Below the pieces are notes generated by a model. That model was not told where the DNA came from. It was given only the letters and a program-made list of their open reading frames with translations, and searched no databases. DNA of 64,000 nt from an uncultured Eubacteriales bacterium (GTDB lineage Bacteria; Bacillota; Clostridia; Lachnospirales; Lachnospiraceae), in assembly GCA_900542465.1 (NCBI GenBank), contig UQNS01000002.1, positions 124,001-188,000 of the forward strand. The letters are read 5' to 3'. How positions within the stretch are numbered: position 1 is the first letter of the stretch; each line of letters starts with the position of its first letter. This document shows positions 9,285 through 17,484 of the stretch, piece by piece. Made by a program: the position numbers and the translations under genes.

Positions 9285-9299
9285 GTAAGGAGGCGGAAA

Positions 9300-9947
9300 A
9301 TGAGATATCTGACAGTTGCGCTGGCCAAGGGAAGATTGGCGACTAAGGCTATGGAAATATTTGAAAAGATCGGCCTGCCTTGTGAAGAAATGAAAGATGG
9401 ATCCAGCAGAAAACTCATATTTACAAATGAAGATACGAAAATGAAGTTTTTCCTGTCCAAGCCATCCGACGTACCCACATTTGTTGAATATGGAGCGGCA
9501 GATATAGGTATAGTCGGCAAGGACACTTTGCTGGAAGAGGGAAGAAAACTTTTTGAGATATTGGACCTAAACATGGGACGTTGTAAGATGTGTGTATGCG
9601 GTCCTGCGAAAGCGGCGGCAAAGCTTGAGCATCAGGAACTGATTCGTGTTGCTACCAAGTATCCTGCTATTGCAAGAGATTATTTTTTCAACAAGAAAAA
9701 GCAGACAGTTGAGATAATCAAGCTGAACGGCTCAGTCGAGCTGGCGCCTTTAGTAGGTCTGTCTGAAGTCATTGTAGATATCGTCGAGACAGGTGCTACA
9801 CTTAAGGAGAACGGGCTCCAGGTACTTGAGGAGATAGTTCCATTATCAGCCAGGATGGTCGTAAACCAGGTGAGCATGAAAATGGAAAATGAGAGGATCA
9901 GCAAGATCATTGATGATGTAAGAAAAATTATAGAAGAAACTAAGTAA
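9300..9947 (+). CDS. hisG: ATP phosphoribosyltransferase catalytic subunit HisG, short form
   Basis: Catalyses the first step of histidine synthesis, joining ATP and PRPP to phosphoribosyl-ATP. At 215 residues it is the short HisG type, which lacks the C-terminal regulatory domain and depends on HisZ. The N-terminal LTVALAKGRLATKAMEIFEKIG block, the DIGIVGKDTLLEE block and the PRPP-binding-type motif EVIVDIVETGATLKENGL are all present. The RBS is AAGGAGG, and the gene lies between hisZ and hisD in the same operon. Confidence 0.96.
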   Translation: MRYLTVALAKGRLATKAMEIFEKIGLPCEEMKDGSSRKLIFTNEDTKMKFFLSKPSDVPTFVEYGAADIGIVGKDTLLEEGRKLFEILDLNMGRCKMCVCGPAKAAAKLEHQELIRVATKYPAIARDYFFNKKKQTVEIIKLNGSVELAPLVGLSEVIVDIVETGATLKENGLQVLEEIVPLSARMVVNQVSMKMENERISKIIDDVRKIIEETK

Positions 9948-9969
9948 TATCTATGTCGGGAGGTTGCAT

Positions 9970-11265
9970 ATGAGGATCGTTAAATTAACTAAGGATACTA
10001 TGAAGGATATTCAGGATAGTATGCTTAAAAGAAGTCCTAATAATTTTAAGGAACAGGAGGGCACAGTTAACGAAATTCTTTCTAATATCCGTGAGAATGG
10101 AGATAAAGCTCTTTTCGATTATACCTTGAGATTCGATAAGGCTGAGATCAATGCTGAAAATATTAAAGTTACAAAAGAAGAGATAGAGGCCGCCTACAAG
10201 GAAGTGGATCCTGATCTTATAAGGGTCATCAGGAGAGCTATGGGAAATATTACGGCTTATCATGAATTGCAGAAGCAGAATTCATGGATCGATACTAAGC
10301 CTGATGGAACGATCCTGGGTCAGAAGATAACACCTCTTCAGAGGGTGGGAGTATATGTTCCGGGAGGAAAGGCTGCATATCCGTCTTCAGTACTTATGAA
10401 TGTAGTACCTGCCAAAGTAGCAGGAGTTGACGAGATTATTATGTGTACACCTCCGGGAGCGGATGGCAAGGTCTATGCCACGACCCTTGTAACGGCTAAT
10501 GAAGCAGGTGTCGATACTATCTATAAGGTAGGCGGGGCCCAGGCTATCGGAGCCATGGCGTTTGGGACAGAATCTGTTCCTGTCGTTGATAAGATCGTAG
10601 GACCTGGCAATATTTTCGTTGCACTGGCTAAAAAAGCTGTGTTTGGATATACCGGCATTGATTCAGTTGCCGGCCCCAGCGAGGTCCTTGTCCTTGCAGA
10701 TGAGACGGCTAATCCAAGGTATGTAGCGGCAGATCTTTTGTCACAGGCTGAGCACGATCAGATGGCAAGTGCTATACTTATTACGACAAGCCGAGAATTA
10801 GCCGAGAAAGTCTCCGAAGAAATTGATGGATTTGTAAAAGTATTGGAGAGAAGAGAGATAATACAGGCGTCTTTAGATAATTACGGATATATCCTGGTAG
10901 CTGAAGATATGGAGGAAGCTATAGATACAGTTAATGCTATTGCTTCAGAGCATTTGGAGATCGTTACTAAAGATCCTTTCGAGGTCATGACGAAGATAAG
11001 AAACGCGGGGGCTATATTCCTCGGTGAATCCAGTTCTGAACCTCTTGGAGATTATTTTGCCGGACCTAACCATGTCCTTCCTACTAATGGAACTGCAAGA
11101 TTTTTCTCACCTCTTGGCGTTGATACCTTTATTAAAAAGTCAAGCATTATATCTTATTCAAGATCAGCGCTTGAGGCGGTACATGAGGATATTGAAAAAT
11201 TTGCCACAGCGGAAGGTCTGACGGCTCATGCCAATTCGATTCGTGTAAGATTTGAAGAAAAATAA
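9970..11265 (+). CDS. hisD: Histidinol dehydrogenase HisD
   Basis: A 431-residue zinc enzyme that oxidises histidinol to histidine in two NAD-dependent steps, the last reactions of the pathway. Conserved blocks are YVPGGKAAYPSSVLMN, GPGNIFVALAKKAVFG, AGPSEVLVLAD, SQAEHDQMASAI (zinc ligands), ASEHLEI (catalytic Glu-His) and GPNHVLPT. I prefer the ATG at 9970, placed 6 nt after GGGAGG, over the in-frame TTG at 9964. It lies 22 bp after hisG and 11 bp before hisB. Confidence 0.96.
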   Translation: MRIVKLTKDTMKDIQDSMLKRSPNNFKEQEGTVNEILSNIRENGDKALFDYTLRFDKAEINAENIKVTKEEIEAAYKEVDPDLIRVIRRAMGNITAYHELQKQNSWIDTKPDGTILGQKITPLQRVGVYVPGGKAAYPSSVLMNVVPAKVAGVDEIIMCTPPGADGKVYATTLVTANEAGVDTIYKVGGAQAIGAMAFGTESVPVVDKIVGPGNIFVALAKKAVFGYTGIDSVAGPSEVLVLADETANPRYVAADLLSQAEHDQMASAILITTSRELAEKVSEEIDGFVKVLERREIIQASLDNYGYILVAEDMEEAIDTVNAIASEHLEIVTKDPFEVMTKIRNAGAIFLGESSSEPLGDYFAGPNHVLPTNGTARFFSPLGVDTFIKKSSIISYSRSALEAVHEDIEKFATAEGLTAHANSIRVRFEEK

Positions 11266-11276
11266 GGAGGGAATGG

Positions 11277-11864
11277 ATGGAAAGAATTGCTAGTGTTACC
11301 AGAAAAACAGGCGAAACTGAGATCACAGTAGATATTAATCTGGATGGAAAAGGCAAGGCTGAGATAAATACAGGCATAGGATTTTTTGACCATATGCTGA
11401 ACAGCTTTGCGCGTCATGGGTTGTTTGACCTTATGGTAGAAGCGAAGGGAGATCTTGAGGTCGATTGTCATCATCTGGTTGAGGATACCGGGATAGTTTT
11501 GGGACAGGCTATTCTAAAAGCTCTTGGTGACAAGAAATCTATCAACAGGTATGGTTACTTTATCCTGCCTATGGATGAGGCTCTCATTCTTAGTGCGGTC
11601 GATCTTTCCGGCAGGCCCTATCTGGTATTTGATGTAAGCTTTACTTCACCTATGGTCGGGGAATTTGACACACAGATGTTCAAGGAGTTTTTCTATGCCC
11701 TTTCTTATTCAGCGGGTATGAATCTCCATTTAAGGCAGATGTCCGGAGATAATGACCACCATATTGCAGAAGGATGTTTTAAATCTCTGTCTAAGGCACT
11801 TATGGAAGCTGTTAAGATCAATGAAAGAATCGAAGATGTATTGTCAACAAAGGGGAAGATATGA
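11277..11864 (+). CDS. hisB: Imidazoleglycerol-phosphate dehydratase HisB
   Basis: A 195-residue Mn-dependent dehydratase that forms imidazole acetol-phosphate. It is the monofunctional form, without a histidinol-phosphatase domain. The duplicated metal-ligand motifs are visible: DHMLNSFARHG and DCHHLVEDTG in the first half, DNDHHIAEGCFKSLSKAL in the second. The last four bases (ATGA) overlap the hisA start, indicating coupled translation. The RBS is AAGGAGGG. Confidence 0.96.
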   Translation: MERIASVTRKTGETEITVDINLDGKGKAEINTGIGFFDHMLNSFARHGLFDLMVEAKGDLEVDCHHLVEDTGIVLGQAILKALGDKKSINRYGYFILPMDEALILSAVDLSGRPYLVFDVSFTSPMVGEFDTQMFKEFFYALSYSAGMNLHLRQMSGDNDHHIAEGCFKSLSKALMEAVKINERIEDVLSTKGKI

Positions 11865-12580
11865 TTTTATTACCGGCCATAGATCTGAAAGACGGGCAGG
11901 CAGTCCGTCTTAAGAAGGGCGATTTTAATGAAAAAACAGTTTACTCTGATAGACCATGGGAGATAGCAATAGAGTTTGAGAAGGCCGGGGCAGGATTTAT
12001 CCATCTTGTAGATCTGGATGGAGCTCTTGCCGGATACTCAGTTAATGAAGCGGTCATCAGAAAGATAACTGAAGCGGTCACTGTACCTGTAGAATTAGGC
12101 GGTGGTATCCGTGATCTGGAAAAAATAGAGTATGTCCTCGGAATGGGAGTATACCGTGTTATTCTGGGAACTTCCGCAGTGAAGGATCCTGGATTTGTGA
12201 AAGAGGCTGTTGAAAAATTCGGGGCTGACAGAATAGTTGCGGGCATCGATGCTAAAAACGGCCTGGTAGCTACAGATGGCTGGGAAAAGGTCTCTGATAT
12301 CACATCTGTTGATATGGCCGTTAAAATGAAAGAGGCCGGAGTTAAGACTATTATATATACAGATATCTCTAAAGATGGCATGATGTCAGGACCTAACATA
12401 GAGCAGACGAAAAAGCTGTCAGAAGAGACCGGTCTGGATATCATAGCTTCAGGTGGTGTTTCTTGTATGAAGGATCTGGCAGACCTAAATGAAGCGGGTA
12501 TTTATGGCTCTATTATTGGTAAAGCTTACTATGAAAAGAAGATAGATATAAAAGAAGCAGTTGGATTGTTCAGCAAATAA
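11861..12580 (+). CDS. hisA: ProFAR isomerase HisA
   Basis: A 239-residue (beta-alpha)8-barrel enzyme that converts ProFAR to PRFAR. AIDLKDGQAVRLKKG holds the first catalytic Asp and AGIDAKNG precedes the second-half active site. GGGIRD and ASGGVS are the two phosphate-binding loops. It overlaps hisB by 4 bp, and the HisIE-type gene follows after 16 bp. The barrel is intact and normal in length, in contrast to the half-barrel fused to the next protein. Confidence 0.95.
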   Translation: MILLPAIDLKDGQAVRLKKGDFNEKTVYSDRPWEIAIEFEKAGAGFIHLVDLDGALAGYSVNEAVIRKITEAVTVPVELGGGIRDLEKIEYVLGMGVYRVILGTSAVKDPGFVKEAVEKFGADRIVAGIDAKNGLVATDGWEKVSDITSVDMAVKMKEAGVKTIIYTDISKDGMMSGPNIEQTKKLSEETGLDIIASGGVSCMKDLADLNEAGIYGSIIGKAYYEKKIDIKEAVGLFSK

Positions 12581-12596
12581 AAAGGAAGGACGGCTT

Positions 12597-13826
12597 ATGT
12601 CAGTTAAGAAATTTATTCCCAGGCTCTTTATTAAGGATGAAGAGGCTTATACGGATATAACCTGTACGGAGAAATTCAGCATTGAAAATGATCCGGCAGG
12701 ACTTGCGGCGGCTTTGGAAAACAATGGAGCGGACGGGATCATTTTCTACGATCTTTCCGGTGATGATATAAGCCATGAAAAGAATATTACGCTCCTCAGA
12801 AAAATAACGAAGGAAGTCGATATACCGGTCATTGCGGGTGGAAATGTCAAAAGACTCGAAGATATAAAAAAATATCTTTATGCAGGGGCTAAATTTGCGA
12901 TCGTAGATCTGGGAGCGGCAGATGCATTAACGGGTGAGGATCTCGTCGTTGTCGGAGGAGAAAGATTCGGACGCCAGAAGATAGTTATAAGAAGCGGGGA
13001 CGGAACGATCTATATTGAGAACGATGGAATGACTCTCAGCATATGGGATATGGAAGAATGTACAGACGGAAAAGAATATCTGGATATCCTTAAGAATCCT
13101 TCTGTATACGGGCTGACGGGCAAGGCGGTCAGTTCTTTGGAGTTTGATATATTTGCAGCTAAACGTGAATGTTCTGAGAATGGTATAGAAGTTAAGATCC
13201 TTAGAGCAAATGTGGATTTTAGTGAGCTTATTGCAAATGATCAGGGACTGGTGCCGGTGATCGTACAGGACTATAAAACAGATGAAGTTCTTATGATGGC
13301 ATGGATGAACGAAGAGGCCTATGAAAATACTATAAATACCGGAAAAATGACATATTTTTCCAGAAGCAGAGAAGGACAGTGGGTCAAGGGAGAGACATCA
13401 GGTCATTTTCAATATATAAGATCGATGTCTGTCGACTGTGATAAGGATACCCTGCTTGCGAAGGTAAAACAGATAGGTGCGGCGTGCCATACAGGAAACA
13501 GGACATGCTTTTATACAGATGTCTTTGAGGATATTCCGGCAAGTTCTAATCCGCTCAATGTTTTTACGGATGTATATGATCTCATTGAAGACAGAAAAAT
13601 AAATCCTAAGGAAGGTTCTTATACCAACTATCTTTTTACAAAAGGAATTGATAAAATACTAAAGAAATGTGGTGAGGAGGCAAGTGAAATAATCATTGCC
13701 GCCAAGAATCCGGATCCGGAGGAGATCAAGTATGAGGTTGCTGACTTCTTATACCATTTGATGGTGCTTATGTCTCTTAAAGGGATCACGTGGGAGGATA
13801 TCGTTAAAGAACTGGCTAACAGATAA
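12597..13826 (+). CDS. hisIE: HisIE (PR-AMP cyclohydrolase / PR-ATP pyrophosphatase) with an N-terminal degenerate HisF-like domain
   Basis: A 409-residue fusion. The HisI part (about residues 220-308) has WMNEEAYE, SRSREGQWVKGETSGH, the metal-binding VDCDKDTLL and HTGNRTCFY. The HisE part (about 319-405) has KCGEEASEIIIAAKN and EVADFLYHLMVLM. Together they perform the second and third pathway steps. Ordinary HisIE proteins are about 200 residues. Here about 200 extra N-terminal residues align by eye with HisF/HisA: KKFIPRL in place of KRIIPCLD, then IIFYDLSGDD and PVIAGGNVKRLEDIKKYLYAGA. The catalytic Asp of strand 1 is Phe in this protein and the phosphate loop is GGNVK, so this part is probably inactive. 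The start at 12597 follows AAGGAAGGA. Confidence 0.92.
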   Translation: MSVKKFIPRLFIKDEEAYTDITCTEKFSIENDPAGLAAALENNGADGIIFYDLSGDDISHEKNITLLRKITKEVDIPVIAGGNVKRLEDIKKYLYAGAKFAIVDLGAADALTGEDLVVVGGERFGRQKIVIRSGDGTIYIENDGMTLSIWDMEECTDGKEYLDILKNPSVYGLTGKAVSSLEFDIFAAKRECSENGIEVKILRANVDFSELIANDQGLVPVIVQDYKTDEVLMMAWMNEEAYENTINTGKMTYFSRSREGQWVKGETSGHFQYIRSMSVDCDKDTLLAKVKQIGAACHTGNRTCFYTDVFEDIPASSNPLNVFTDVYDLIEDRKINPKEGSYTNYLFTKGIDKILKKCGEEASEIIIAAKNPDPEEIKYEVADFLYHLMVLMSLKGITWEDIVKELANR

Positions 13827-13840
13827 CAGGGAGGATCTTT

Positions 13841-14356
13841 GTGTTTCAAAAAGGTTTTTATGAAAAAAAATATCCGATATTTGCCAATTTTATTCGTCGG
13901 CATAAGACTTTGAATATTGCGTTTAAGATGATATATTACGGGATGCCTGTGATCATGATCATTATTTATATCATGTTTCTTATAAAGGTCTATAAGGATC
14001 ACGGGAGCAAGGCGCTGAAAAAAGCGCTTATTATTCCCGGAATCGCCTTTGTGGGAGTTTCGCTCTTCAGAAAATTTTACAACAGGAAAAGGCCTTATGA
14101 GAAATATGATTACAGACCGCTTATAGTCCGCAAGAAAAAAGGTTCGTCACTTCCGAGCAGACATACATTTTCAGCAGGTGTGATCGCAGCCGCGGTATCA
14201 GTATATTATCCTATACTTGCACCATTTATGTGGCTGCTGACAGGAGTTATAGCTTTTTCAAGATTCCTGGCGGGAGTCCACTATGCGTGGGATATACTGC
14301 TTGCCCTGATCATGGCCGCAGGAGTAAGAATAAGTATGTCATTCGTTAAGTCATGA
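13841..14356 (+). CDS. PAP2-family membrane phosphatase
   Basis: A 171-residue integral membrane phosphatase. All three PAP2 signature motifs are present: RKFYNRKRP (KxxxxxxRP), LPSRHTFSAG (PSGH-type, with Arg in place of Gly) and SRFLAGVHYAWDI (SRxxxxxHxxxD). Three to four hydrophobic helices surround them. Substrates in this family are lipid phosphates or pyrophosphates, such as phosphatidic acid or undecaprenyl pyrophosphate; the sequence does not decide. It starts with GTG after GGGAGG, 14 bp behind hisIE, so it is probably the last gene of the his transcript, although nothing ties it to histidine. Confidence 0.85.
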   Translation: MFQKGFYEKKYPIFANFIRRHKTLNIAFKMIYYGMPVIMIIIYIMFLIKVYKDHGSKALKKALIIPGIAFVGVSLFRKFYNRKRPYEKYDYRPLIVRKKKGSSLPSRHTFSAGVIAAAVSVYYPILAPFMWLLTGVIAFSRFLAGVHYAWDILLALIMAAGVRISMSFVKS

Positions 14357-14375
14357 ACATTGACTGCATAGAATA

Positions 14376-14384
14376 TGGTACAAT
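14376..14384 (+). promoter_or_regulatory. Extended -10 promoter of rnpB
   Basis: TGG-TACAAT forms an extended -10 element about 18 bp before the first rnpB base. A TTGACT at 14360 lies only 13 bp upstream of the hexamer, too close to act as a normal -35. Confidence 0.45.
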
Positions 14385-14402
14385 AGGAATCGTATAAGAT
14401 CC

Positions 14403-14733
14403 AGGAGTGGTACAGACGATCGCTGCGGTATCCCGCAGAGGAAAGTCCGGGCTTCATAGGGCAGGACGCCGGATAACGTCCGGTAGAGGTGACTCTAAGG
14501 AAAGTGCAACAGAAAATAAACCGCCAGTTTACTGGTAAGGGTGGAATGGAAGTGTAAGAGACTACCACTGGTCTGGCAACAGACCGGGATCGTGTAAACC
14601 CCGTCCGAAGCAAGGCTGATAAAGACCATATGGCTGCCCGCCATGTTTTTAGGTAGCTGCTTGAGCTTTGCGGTGACGCAAAGTCCAGATAGATGATCGT
14701 CCGCGACATAACCCGGCTTATCGTACGGCTCCT
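14403..14733 (+). ncRNA. rnpB: RNase P RNA (bacterial type A-like)
   Basis: The catalytic RNA of RNase P, which matures the 5' ends of tRNAs. The conserved 5' core GAGGAAAGTCCGGGCTTC (14438 onwards), the segments GGAAAGTGCAACAGAAA, TAAACCGCC, GGTAAGGGTGGAA, GTAAACCCCGTCCGAAGCAAG and AGATAGATGATCGTC, and the 3' core CCCGGCTTATCG are all in order. The ends are set by the P1 helix: AGGAG..GTAC at 14403 pairs with GTAC..CTCCT ending at 14733. The length of about 331 nt is normal. One deviation: the usual ACAGAACCCGGCTTA reads ACATAACCCGGCTTA here. Confidence 0.96.
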
Positions 14734-14806
14734 TTTATACGAAAAATGTATTATTTTCAATACAATTTGAAACAGGCTGTCAGATAAAACTGATTAAAAT
14801 TATAAA

Positions 14807-14848
14807 GAAAATCTTGATTTCACTATTAAAATCAGGGTTTTCTTTTTT
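14807..14848 (+). terminator. Terminator downstream of rnpB
   Basis: A 14-bp A/T-rich stem (starting GAAAATCTTGATTT, with three G-T pairs), a 7-nt loop and a run of T. It lies about 75 bp after the mature RNase P RNA end. Confidence 0.8.
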
Positions 14849-14901
14849 ATTTTATAAATATTATTAATTATCTTACTTTACTACTTTAAAGTGGTGATAA
14901 A

Positions 14902-14930
14902 TTGACATTGAGTTGGTTTTATTATAGTAT
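14902..14930 (+). promoter_or_regulatory. Promoter of ppsA
   Basis: A perfect TTGACA (14902-14907) is followed after 17 bp by TAGTAT (14925-14930); TATAGT at 14923 with a 15-bp spacer is an alternative. The 10-bp palindrome ACTTTAAAGT (14883-14892) lies just upstream of the -35. The leader to the ATG at 15007 is about 70 nt. Confidence 0.65.
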
Positions 14931-15006
14931 TCATCTAGCGAATTATATTTCGTTGCAGTTTTTATCGGTATTTATTAAGCATGATTTAATAGGAGGATTT
15001 CGCAAT

Positions 15007-17391
15007 ATGAAACGCGAGGAAGCGTATGTTCTTTGGTTCGATGAGCTTAGAAGAGAGGACGTTGAATTAGTAGGTGGTAAGTCATCTTCACTCGGTGAGA
15101 TGACATCTTCTACTGATGTACCGGTACCTTATGGTTTTGCTACAACAGCCCACGCTTATCGTCATTTTATGGAGGAGACAGGTCTTGAGGATCGTATCCG
15201 TCAGGAAATCGCTAAGTTGACAGATGTCGACAATACAGCCCTCCTTCGTGAAGTAACTGCCAATATCAGATCTATGATCGTTGAGCAGGAGATGCCGCAG
15301 GATCTGGTAGACGCTATTGCCAAGGCTTATGATGAGCTTGGAGATAAAGTCGGTGAGGCTGATCCGTTCGTTGCCGTAAGGTCTTCAGCTACTGCAGAAG
15401 ATCTGCCGGATGCAAGCTTCGCAGGACAGCAGGACACATACCTTAATGTCAAGAGTGCAGATGTAGTTATCCAGAAGGTAAAGGAATGTTATGCGTCTAC
15501 ATTTACAGAAAGAGCAACTTATTACCGTGAAAAACAGGGATTCGATCATTTAACAGTAGCTTTATCAGCTGCTATCCAGATGATGGTATTCTCTAAGGCT
15601 GCCGGTGTTATGTTTACGGTAGACCTTGTGACAGGTGATGATGACAATATTATCATCGAAGGCTCTTATGGCCTTGGTGAGTATGTCGTTCAGGGTACGG
15701 TTACTCCGGATAATTTTGTTATCGATAAGAACACATTAGAGATCAAAGGCCGCATGGTAAATGAAAAGCCTATTATGCTGGTTCGTAAACCGGAAGGCGA
15801 TGTAGTAGAAGAGGAAGTTCCTGCTGAACTCAGAAATGAGCAGGCTATAACGGATGAACAGATCAGAGAACTTGCTACATATGCCAAGGCTATTGAAAAG
15901 CACTATGGCTGCTATATGGATATGGAATGGGGCGTTGACGAACGTACTAATAAGGTCTGGCTCCTTCAGGCACGTCCGGAGACAGTATGGTCAAGAAAAA
16001 ATAAGGAAGAAAAGCCTGCAGAGGAATCAAGTGTTTCAACAGCTGATCTTGAAGTTGTTGTTAAAGGTCTTCCTGCATCTCCGGGTAAGGCAGCAGGAAA
16101 GGCTCATGTGATCCTTGACCCTGCAAATATCGATGAATTCAAGGATGGAGAAATTCTTGTTACTACAATGACAGCTCCTGACTGGGTTCCGGCAATGAAA
16201 AAGGCAAAGGCTATCGTTACTGACGCAGGTGGTATGACATGTCACGCAGCTATCGTTTCCCGTGAGCTTGGCATTCCTTGTATAGTTGGTACAAAGAGCC
16301 GTTCAGAAGAAGCAACAGTAAATATAAAAAATGGCCAGGATATTACAGTTGACGCATCTAATGGCGTTGTTTACGGTGGTATCGTTGAGAGCGTCGTAAA
16401 CTCATCCAAACCTGCAGCGGAGGTTCAGACAGTGGCAGCAGAGCAGGTTCCTGTAACAGGTACTAAAGTCTACATGAACCTTGGAAATCCTGATCTTGCA
16501 GAGAAACATGGCAAGCTTCCTTGCGACGGTATTGGCCTTATGCGTGAGGAGTTTATCTGGACTACATTTATCCACGAACATCCTCTTCACCTTATTGAAA
16601 CAGGCAGATCAGATGTAGCAGTTAACCAGCTTGCTGAAGGTATGAGAAAGGTTTGTCAGGAACTCAGCCCACGTCAGGTAGTAGTTCGTCTTTCAGACTT
16701 TAAATCAAGTGAATACCGTGGACTTACAGGCGGAGATAAGTTTGAACCTCATGAAGAGTCAGCTCTTCTTGGCTGGAGAGGTGCTTCAAGATATTATGAT
16801 CCTAAATATCTTCCTGCTTTCAAGCTTGAACTTCAGGCGATTAAGAAGGTACGTGAAGAATTCGGATTCAAGAACCTTCAGGTTATGATCCCATTCTGCC
16901 GTACAGTTAAAGAGGCTGAACTGATCACTAATATCATGGCAGAAGAGGGTCTTGTAAGAGGAAATGACTTCAAGATCTGGCTTATGGCTGAGATCCCTGC
17001 AAATATTATTCTTGCAGATCATTTTAATAAGTATGTTGACGGTTATTCTATCGGATCTAATGATCTTACTATGCTCGTGCTCGGATGTGATCGTGATAAT
17101 GAAACTGTTCAGCATATTTATGACGAACGTAACCTTGCGGTCAAGAGAGCTATCCGTCACCTTATAGAGACAGCTCATAAGGATGGAAAGACAGTTTCTA
17201 TATGCGGACAGGCTCCAAGCGTATATCCTGAACTTTGTGAGTTCCTTGTAAAGAGCGGTATTGATTCTATCTCCGTTAATCCTGACGCTGTTATTTCTAC
17301 CAAGAAGATGGTAGCGCAGATCGAGCAGAGAATGATGATGGATGCGCTGACAGGCCGTGGAAAGGCTGATACTGAGGATTATACATGGTAA
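15007..17391 (+). CDS. ppsA: Phosphoenolpyruvate synthase (pyruvate, water dikinase)
   Basis: A 794-residue enzyme that makes PEP from pyruvate and ATP through a phosphohistidine intermediate, used in gluconeogenesis. The N-terminal nucleotide-binding domain contains VGGKSSSLGEM and AVRSSATAEDLPDASFAGQQDT. The swivelling domain has the phospho-acceptor in GGMTCHAAIVSRELG (His413). The C-terminal PEP/pyruvate barrel has IPFCRTVKEA and SICGQAPSVYPE. Length and motif order fit PpsA better than pyruvate phosphate dikinase, but a PPDK-like reaction cannot be excluded. I chose the ATG at 15007 after AGGAGGA; an upstream in-frame TTG at 14902 falls on the -35 box. The regulator gene ppsR follows. 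Confidence 0.93.
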   Translation: MKREEAYVLWFDELRREDVELVGGKSSSLGEMTSSTDVPVPYGFATTAHAYRHFMEETGLEDRIRQEIAKLTDVDNTALLREVTANIRSMIVEQEMPQDLVDAIAKAYDELGDKVGEADPFVAVRSSATAEDLPDASFAGQQDTYLNVKSADVVIQKVKECYASTFTERATYYREKQGFDHLTVALSAAIQMMVFSKAAGVMFTVDLVTGDDDNIIIEGSYGLGEYVVQGTVTPDNFVIDKNTLEIKGRMVNEKPIMLVRKPEGDVVEEEVPAELRNEQAITDEQIRELATYAKAIEKHYGCYMDMEWGVDERTNKVWLLQARPETVWSRKNKEEKPAEESSVSTADLEVVVKGLPASPGKAAGKAHVILDPANIDEFKDGEILVTTMTAPDWVPAMKKAKAIVTDAGGMTCHAAIVSRELGIPCIVGTKSRSEEATVNIKNGQDITVDASNGVVYGGIVESVVNSSKPAAEVQTVAAEQVPVTGTKVYMNLGNPDLAEKHGKLPCDGIGLMREEFIWTTFIHEHPLHLIETGRSDVAVNQLAEGMRKVCQELSPRQVVVRLSDFKSSEYRGLTGGDKFEPHEESALLGWRGASRYYDPKYLPAFKLELQAIKKVREEFGFKNLQVMIPFCRTVKEAELITNIMAEEGLVRGNDFKIWLMAEIPANIILADHFNKYVDGYSIGSNDLTMLVLGCDRDNETVQHIYDERNLAVKRAIRHLIETAHKDGKTVSICGQAPSVYPELCEFLVKSGIDSISVNPDAVISTKKMVAQIEQRMMMDALTGRGKADTEDYTW

Positions 17392-17424
17392 GACCCATGC
17401 GGTTTGACTTTTAAGAGGTATTCA

Positions 17425-17458
17425 GGTCCTGTATTTGTTAAAATACAGGGCCTTTTTT
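17425..17458 (+). terminator. Hairpin terminator between ppsA and ppsR
   Basis: A 12-bp stem (GGTCCTGTATTT / AAATACAGGGCC) with a GTTA loop and six T residues. It ends only 26 bp before the ppsR start codon and no separate ppsR promoter is obvious, so partial read-through probably sets the ppsR level. Confidence 0.85.
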
Positions 17459-17484
17459 GCTACTTAATATTAGGGGAGATGCTT

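Noticed and set aside
12597..13200. A second functional HisF or HisA fused to HisIE
   Set aside because: The strand-1 catalytic Asp and the normal phosphate loop are missing, and complete hisA and hisF are present in the window.
13841..14356. PAP2 phosphatase as the missing histidinol-phosphatase
   Set aside because: PAP2 membrane enzymes act mainly on lipid phosphates; position behind hisIE alone is not enough.
14902..15006. N-terminal extension of ppsA coding for a hydrophobic peptide of about 35 residues
   Set aside because: It begins on the TTGACA -35 box with TTG, and the ATG at 15007 has a perfect RBS and matches the normal PpsA start.
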